Source: Alphaproteobacteria bacterium
GTDB taxonomy: Bacteria; Pseudomonadota; Alphaproteobacteria; 16-39-46
Reading direction: 5' to 3'
Assembly (NCBI GenBank): GCA_018401675.1
Contig: JAGYKM010000010.1
Span: 1 to 36,805 of the forward strand
Length of the DNA stretch: 36,805 nucleotides
The position numbers and the translations under genes were made by a program. This document shows positions 33,949-36,805 of this stretch, piece after piece; position 1 is the stretch's first letter, and each line of letters begins with the position of its first letter. The notes under the pieces are model-generated. The model did not search any database. It saw only the letters and a list, made by a program, of their open reading frames with translations, and was not told the origin of the DNA.

Positions 33949-34227
33949 TCAACCTCTTTTAGTCTTTTTGTCTGCCGTGTGACCATGATACGTCCTCGTT
34001 AATGAGAACTCTCCAAATTTGTGACCTACCATCTCTTCGGAAACGTAAACGGGGATGAATTTTTTCCCGTTATACACACCAAAAGTAAGACCGACAAATT
34101 GCGGTAAAATGGTGGAGCGTCGAGACCAAGTTTTGATGATCTCTTTCCGAGAAGAGGCACGGGCAGTATCTGCCTTTTTAAGCAAGTACCCATCTACAAA
34201 GGGTCCCTTCCAAACTGATCGAGTCAC
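33949..34227 (-). CDS. rpsS: 30S ribosomal protein S19
   Basis: 92 residues, [20 protein letters not shown] at the start, [22 protein letters not shown], cut here as [19 protein letters not shown], and [17 protein letters not shown] near the end. S19 forms a complex with S13 in the head. It is 46 bases behind rplB. Complete and typical. Confidence 0.98.
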   Translation of the reverse strand: MTRSVWKGPFVDGYLLKKADTARASSRKEIIKTWSRRSTILPQFVGLTFGVYNGKKFIPVYVSEEMVGHKFGEFSLTRTYHGHTADKKTKRG

Positions 34228-34273
34228 TTTTCTTCTCCTTGTGCTATCATTAAAAACGGCATGAGTTCATTCC

Positions 34274-35095
34274 TCATTTTCTACGTCTTATAATATATTT
34301 TGAGGTTGATGAGTTTTTGCGCGTCTTCTTTCCTTTAGTGCATTTGCCCCATGGCGTTACTGGATGACGGCCTCCAGAGGTCTTACCCTCACCACCACCA
34401 TGTGGATGGTCTACTGGGTTCATCGCTACACCACGAACCGTTGGACGAATACCCAACCATCTTTTTCGGCCAGCTTTGGACAAAACAATGTTCTTCTGAT
34501 CTGGGTTAGAAACAGCGCCGATAGTGGCACGACATTCGGACCTAATCAGGCGAAGCTCGCCTGAGCTTAGCTTCAACTGTACATAGCTTCCGTCTCGTCC
34601 TGCTACTTGAGCGTATGTGCCCGCTGAGCGAGATAGCTGACCACCCTTCCCCGGCTTCATTTCAATATTGTGGATAATTGTCCCGTCAGGAATATTTTTT
34701 AAAGGGAGACAATTTCCAAATTTTATGTCCACCTTATCCCCTGCAATAACCTTATTTCCAACCACAAGCTTTTGCGGTGCCAAAATATAACTAAGCTCTC
34801 CATCTGGGTACTTAATAAGAGCTATGAAAGCTGTGCGATTAGGATCATATTCAATCCGTTCAACAATTCCTTCGACGTTCTCTTTAGTTCTCTTAAAGTC
34901 GATCAGGCGATAACGACGCTTATGCCCACCGCCTTGATGACGAGTGGTTATACGACCTAGATTATTCCGGCCGCCGTGATTTTTAATCCCTTGGGTCAAG
35001 GTTTTTTCCGGTTTACCCTTCCAAAGATCACTTTTATCAACAAGGACAAGTTGTCGTTGTCCTGGACTTGTGGGTTTATAAAACTTAAGCGCCAT
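34274..35095 (-). CDS. rplB: 50S ribosomal protein L2
   Basis: 273 residues, the largest protein of the central 50S core and needed for subunit joining. Landmarks are [20 protein letters not shown], cut here as [17 protein letters not shown], and the highly conserved [19 protein letters not shown] with its essential His. A basic tail ends IIRRRK. It starts two bases past the rplW stop, so rplW-rplB are coupled. Confidence 0.98.
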   Translation of the reverse strand: MALKFYKPTSPGQRQLVLVDKSDLWKGKPEKTLTQGIKNHGGRNNLGRITTRHQGGGHKRRYRLIDFKRTKENVEGIVERIEYDPNRTAFIALIKYPDGELSYILAPQKLVVGNKVIAGDKVDIKFGNCLPLKNIPDGTIIHNIEMKPGKGGQLSRSAGTYAQVAGRDGSYVQLKLSSGELRLIRSECRATIGAVSNPDQKNIVLSKAGRKRWLGIRPTVRGVAMNPVDHPHGGGEGKTSGGRHPVTPWGKCTKGKKTRKNSSTSKYIIRRRK

Positions 35096-35097
35096 TA

Positions 35098-35451
35098 CTA
35101 AATTCCCGCCATTATATCAATATTGTCATCACGATGAAGCGTCACGTACGCCTTCTTGATCTCTTTTCGCCTTCCCTCACGCCCTTTAAAACGCTTGACC
35201 TTTCCCTTGACTCGCAAGGTATTTACAGCCAATACACGGGCCTTAAATAAAGTCTCTATAGCTATTTTAATTTCTGGCTTGGTCGCATCAATACTTACCT
35301 CAAACGCGTGCTGACCTTGCTCGGAGATACGGGTCGTCTTCTCACTAACGATTGGACGCCTAATGACCTCATATACTCGGGACATAGATATAGTTGGTGC
35401 CTTATTCTTATCCGCTGGAGGCTTTCCCTCAGTTTTATTTACTTTGCTCAT
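35098..35451 (-). CDS. rplW: 50S ribosomal protein L23
   Basis: 117 residues. The conserved body begins [14 protein letters not shown] and includes [20 protein letters not shown], cut here as [15 protein letters not shown], then [24 protein letters not shown], cut here as [19 protein letters not shown] 25-residue N-terminal lead ([17 protein letters not shown]) is added. L23 is the trigger-factor and SRP docking site at the exit tunnel. It overlaps rplD by four bases (ATGA). Confidence 0.97.
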   Translation of the reverse strand: MSKVNKTEGKPPADKNKAPTISMSRVYEVIRRPIVSEKTTRISEQGQHAFEVSIDATKPEIKIAIETLFKARVLAVNTLRVKGKVKRFKGREGRRKEIKKAYVTLHRDDNIDIMAGI

Positions 35452-36068
35452 GTTAATCTTGCCTCCAAATGATGGAGAGCATCCTTAGAAATTACAACAA
35501 CCCGTGACTTCAGAATACTCAATACGTTTGCGCCCACTTGAGGCAGCAGTTGCACGTGGGGTAAGCCACTAGCTGCTTTCAAGAAATTCGAATCCAAATT
35601 ATCCCCATCAATAAACAAGGCTGACGAAAATCCTAGTTTAGCCAACTTCGCCTTGAGATCCTTCGTTTTAAAAGAGTCCATCTTAATGCTGTCGACAACC
35701 AGGATTTTTCCATCGGCCCATTTATCTGAAAGTGCCATCTTTAAGCCCATGGCTCTAATGCGCTTTGGCAGTTTATAAGAATGATCCCGCACTACTGGCC
35801 CAAAAATTGTTGCCCCACCACGAAACTGCGGAGACCTTAAACTTCCCTGACGTGCATTTCCTGTACCTTTTTGCTTAAAAGGCTTCCGAGTAGTTCCAGA
35901 TATATCCGAAATACCTTTTGTTTTGTGCGTACCAGCACGTGCCTTGGCGCGCTGCCAGTGTACAACCCGTGCAAGAATATCTTTACGTGGCACAATCCCA
36001 AAAATAGCCTGGGGAAGCTCAATGTCTTCCAAGACCTTATTATCGAGAGTTTTAAATGGGCACTTCAT
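35448..36068 (-). CDS. rplD: 50S ribosomal protein L4
   Basis: 206 residues. The tunnel loop is recognisable by KTKGISDISGTTRKPFKQKGTGNARQGS, cut here as RKPFKQKGTGNARQGS, and SPQFRGGATIFGPVVRDHSY, cut here as FRGGATIFGPVVRDHSY. In E. coli L4 also represses the S10 operon. It follows rplC after 29 bases. Normal length. Confidence 0.97.
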   Translation of the reverse strand: MKCPFKTLDNKVLEDIELPQAIFGIVPRKDILARVVHWQRAKARAGTHKTKGISDISGTTRKPFKQKGTGNARQGSLRSPQFRGGATIFGPVVRDHSYKLPKRIRAMGLKMALSDKWADGKILVVDSIKMDSFKTKDLKAKLAKLGFSSALFIDGDNLDSNFLKAASGLPHVQLLPQVGANVLSILKSRVVVISKDALHHLEARLT

Positions 36069-36097
36069 TACAAATTTCCTTATTTCTTACGGAATTA

Positions 36098-36742
36098 TCA
36101 ACTCGGTTTCGTTTTTTTAACGGCGTCAGAGATCAGAACAAACTTACCATCAGAACCTGGAACTGAACCTCTAAGCATTATCAATCCCTTCTCGGCATCC
36201 GTACGCACCACTTTGAGATTTTGCGTTGTGACGCGCGCATCACCCATGTGGCCGGCCATTTTCTTGCCCTTAAACACGCGACCGGGATCTTGTCTATTTC
36301 CAGTTGATCCATGACTTCTATGACTAACTGAAACACCGTGGGAAGCACGGAGTCCACCGAAATTATGCCTCTTCATAACACCTGCAAATCCTTTACCTAT
36401 GCTGGTGCCTATAACGTCGACAAAGTGTCCTGCTGTAAAGTGATCTACACGAATTTCGGCTCCAACTTCAAGTAAATTCTCTTCTGAAACTCTAAATTCT
36501 GCCAATTTCCGCTTTGGTAAGACGTCTGCTTTAGCAAAATGTCCTTTAAGTGGCTTCGTGGTATTACGCGGTTTTTTCGTTCCCACGCCCAATTGCAAAG
36601 CCGTATAGCCTTCCTTTTCTTTTGTCTTTACCTGAATGACCTGACACTGCTCCACCTTCAAGACTGTGACGGACACATGCTCTCCTTCCTCAGTGAACAC
36701 ACGCATCATTCCAATTTTTTCTGCTATAAGTCCAGCTCGCAT
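36098..36742 (-). CDS. rplC: 50S ribosomal protein L3
   Basis: 214 residues, [20 protein letters not shown] at the start. [21 protein letters not shown], cut here as [17 protein letters not shown], and [28 protein letters not shown], cut here as [20 protein letters not shown], hold the Gln that is N5-methylated in E. coli. L3 is a primary 23S binder near the peptidyl-transferase centre. ATG at 36740-36742 with AGGTGAAATC ahead. Confidence 0.97.
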   Translation of the reverse strand: MRAGLIAEKIGMMRVFTEEGEHVSVTVLKVEQCQVIQVKTKEKEGYTALQLGVGTKKPRNTTKPLKGHFAKADVLPKRKLAEFRVSEENLLEVGAEIRVDHFTAGHFVDVIGTSIGKGFAGVMKRHNFGGLRASHGVSVSHRSHGSTGNRQDPGRVFKGKKMAGHMGDARVTTQNLKVVRTDAEKGLIMLRGSVPGSDGKFVLISDAVKKTKPS

Positions 36743-36752
36743 GATTTCACCT

Positions 36753-36805
36753 CTATAATTTTATTTCAACGTCCACCCCTGAAGCAAGCTCAAGCTTCAT
36801 CAGGG
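36753..36805 (-). CDS. rpsJ: 30S ribosomal protein S10, C-terminal end (runs off the right edge)
   Basis: Only the last 17 codons are inside. They read [16 protein letters not shown] and a stop at 36753-36755, matching the S10 end (E. coli LMRLDLAAGVDVQISLG). S10 is the first gene of this ribosomal operon and also takes part in transcription antitermination. The main promoter must lie beyond the window. Confidence 0.93.
   Translation of the reverse strand, partial: LMKLELASGVDVEIKL

Noticed and set aside
1-36805. CRISPR arrays, insertion sequences, prophage or toxin-antitoxin genes
   Set aside because: No regularly spaced repeats, transposase or integrase motifs, or paired small ORFs of known families were seen on either strand.

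Overview
The window looks like a chromosomal segment of an alphaproteobacterium, probably a host-associated one with a decaying genome. The alphaproteobacterial reading rests on the ribosomal gene order with adk between secY and rpsM, the C-terminal end of RpoA, the dnaG-yqeY pair and the yfgM-bamB-der cluster. A Holosporales-like lineage is my inference, from the erosion and the LuxR-type sensor protein; it is not shown directly.

Layout. 1-1.43 kb: partial dnaG and yqeY on the minus strand. 1.5-4.3 kb: a decay zone with a broken tRNA-Arg(TCT), a multiply frameshifted xthA, a multiply frameshifted OmpA-family gene that keeps a good terminator, and about 0.9 kb with no readable gene. 4.35-7.83 kb: yfgM-like gene, bamB (one frameshift) and der, all plus strand. 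7.9-10.7 kb: ada (minus) with a small ORF behind it, then an MFS transporter (plus). 10.77-11.17 kb: RNase P RNA with a clear promoter. 11.2-13.4 kb: nadK (minus) and a malate/L-lactate dehydrogenase-family gene (plus). 13.4-17.4 kb: a surface-sugar block on the minus strand (group 4 glycosyltransferase, tRNA-Glu(CTC), UDP-sugar dehydrogenase, DegT-type aminotransferase). 17.5-19.4 kb: peptide deformylase and an MHS-type MFS transporter that overlap tail to tail. 19.7-22.5 kb: an exported class 3 lipase split by a frame change, and a divergent LuxR-type sensor domain without a DNA-binding domain. 22.9-36.8 kb: the S10-spc-alpha ribosomal cluster on the minus strand, from rplQ back to the 3' end of rpsJ.

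Functionally the intact part is mostly housekeeping: ribosome, RNA polymerase alpha, protein export, adenylate kinase, ribosome assembly GTPase, NAD kinase, RNase P, primase and DNA repair. The accessory part is small: nucleotide-sugar and polysaccharide genes, two transporters, a secreted lipase and the sensor domain.

I found no CRISPR array, insertion sequence, phage module or clearly new multi-gene system. The items most worth checking are the breaks in otherwise well-kept genes: secY (three frame changes within about 70 bases), the lipase (a +1 change exactly at a GAA TGA), bamB (one indel) and the sensor protein (an A6 run). From sequence alone, real mutation, recoding and assembly error cannot be told apart.
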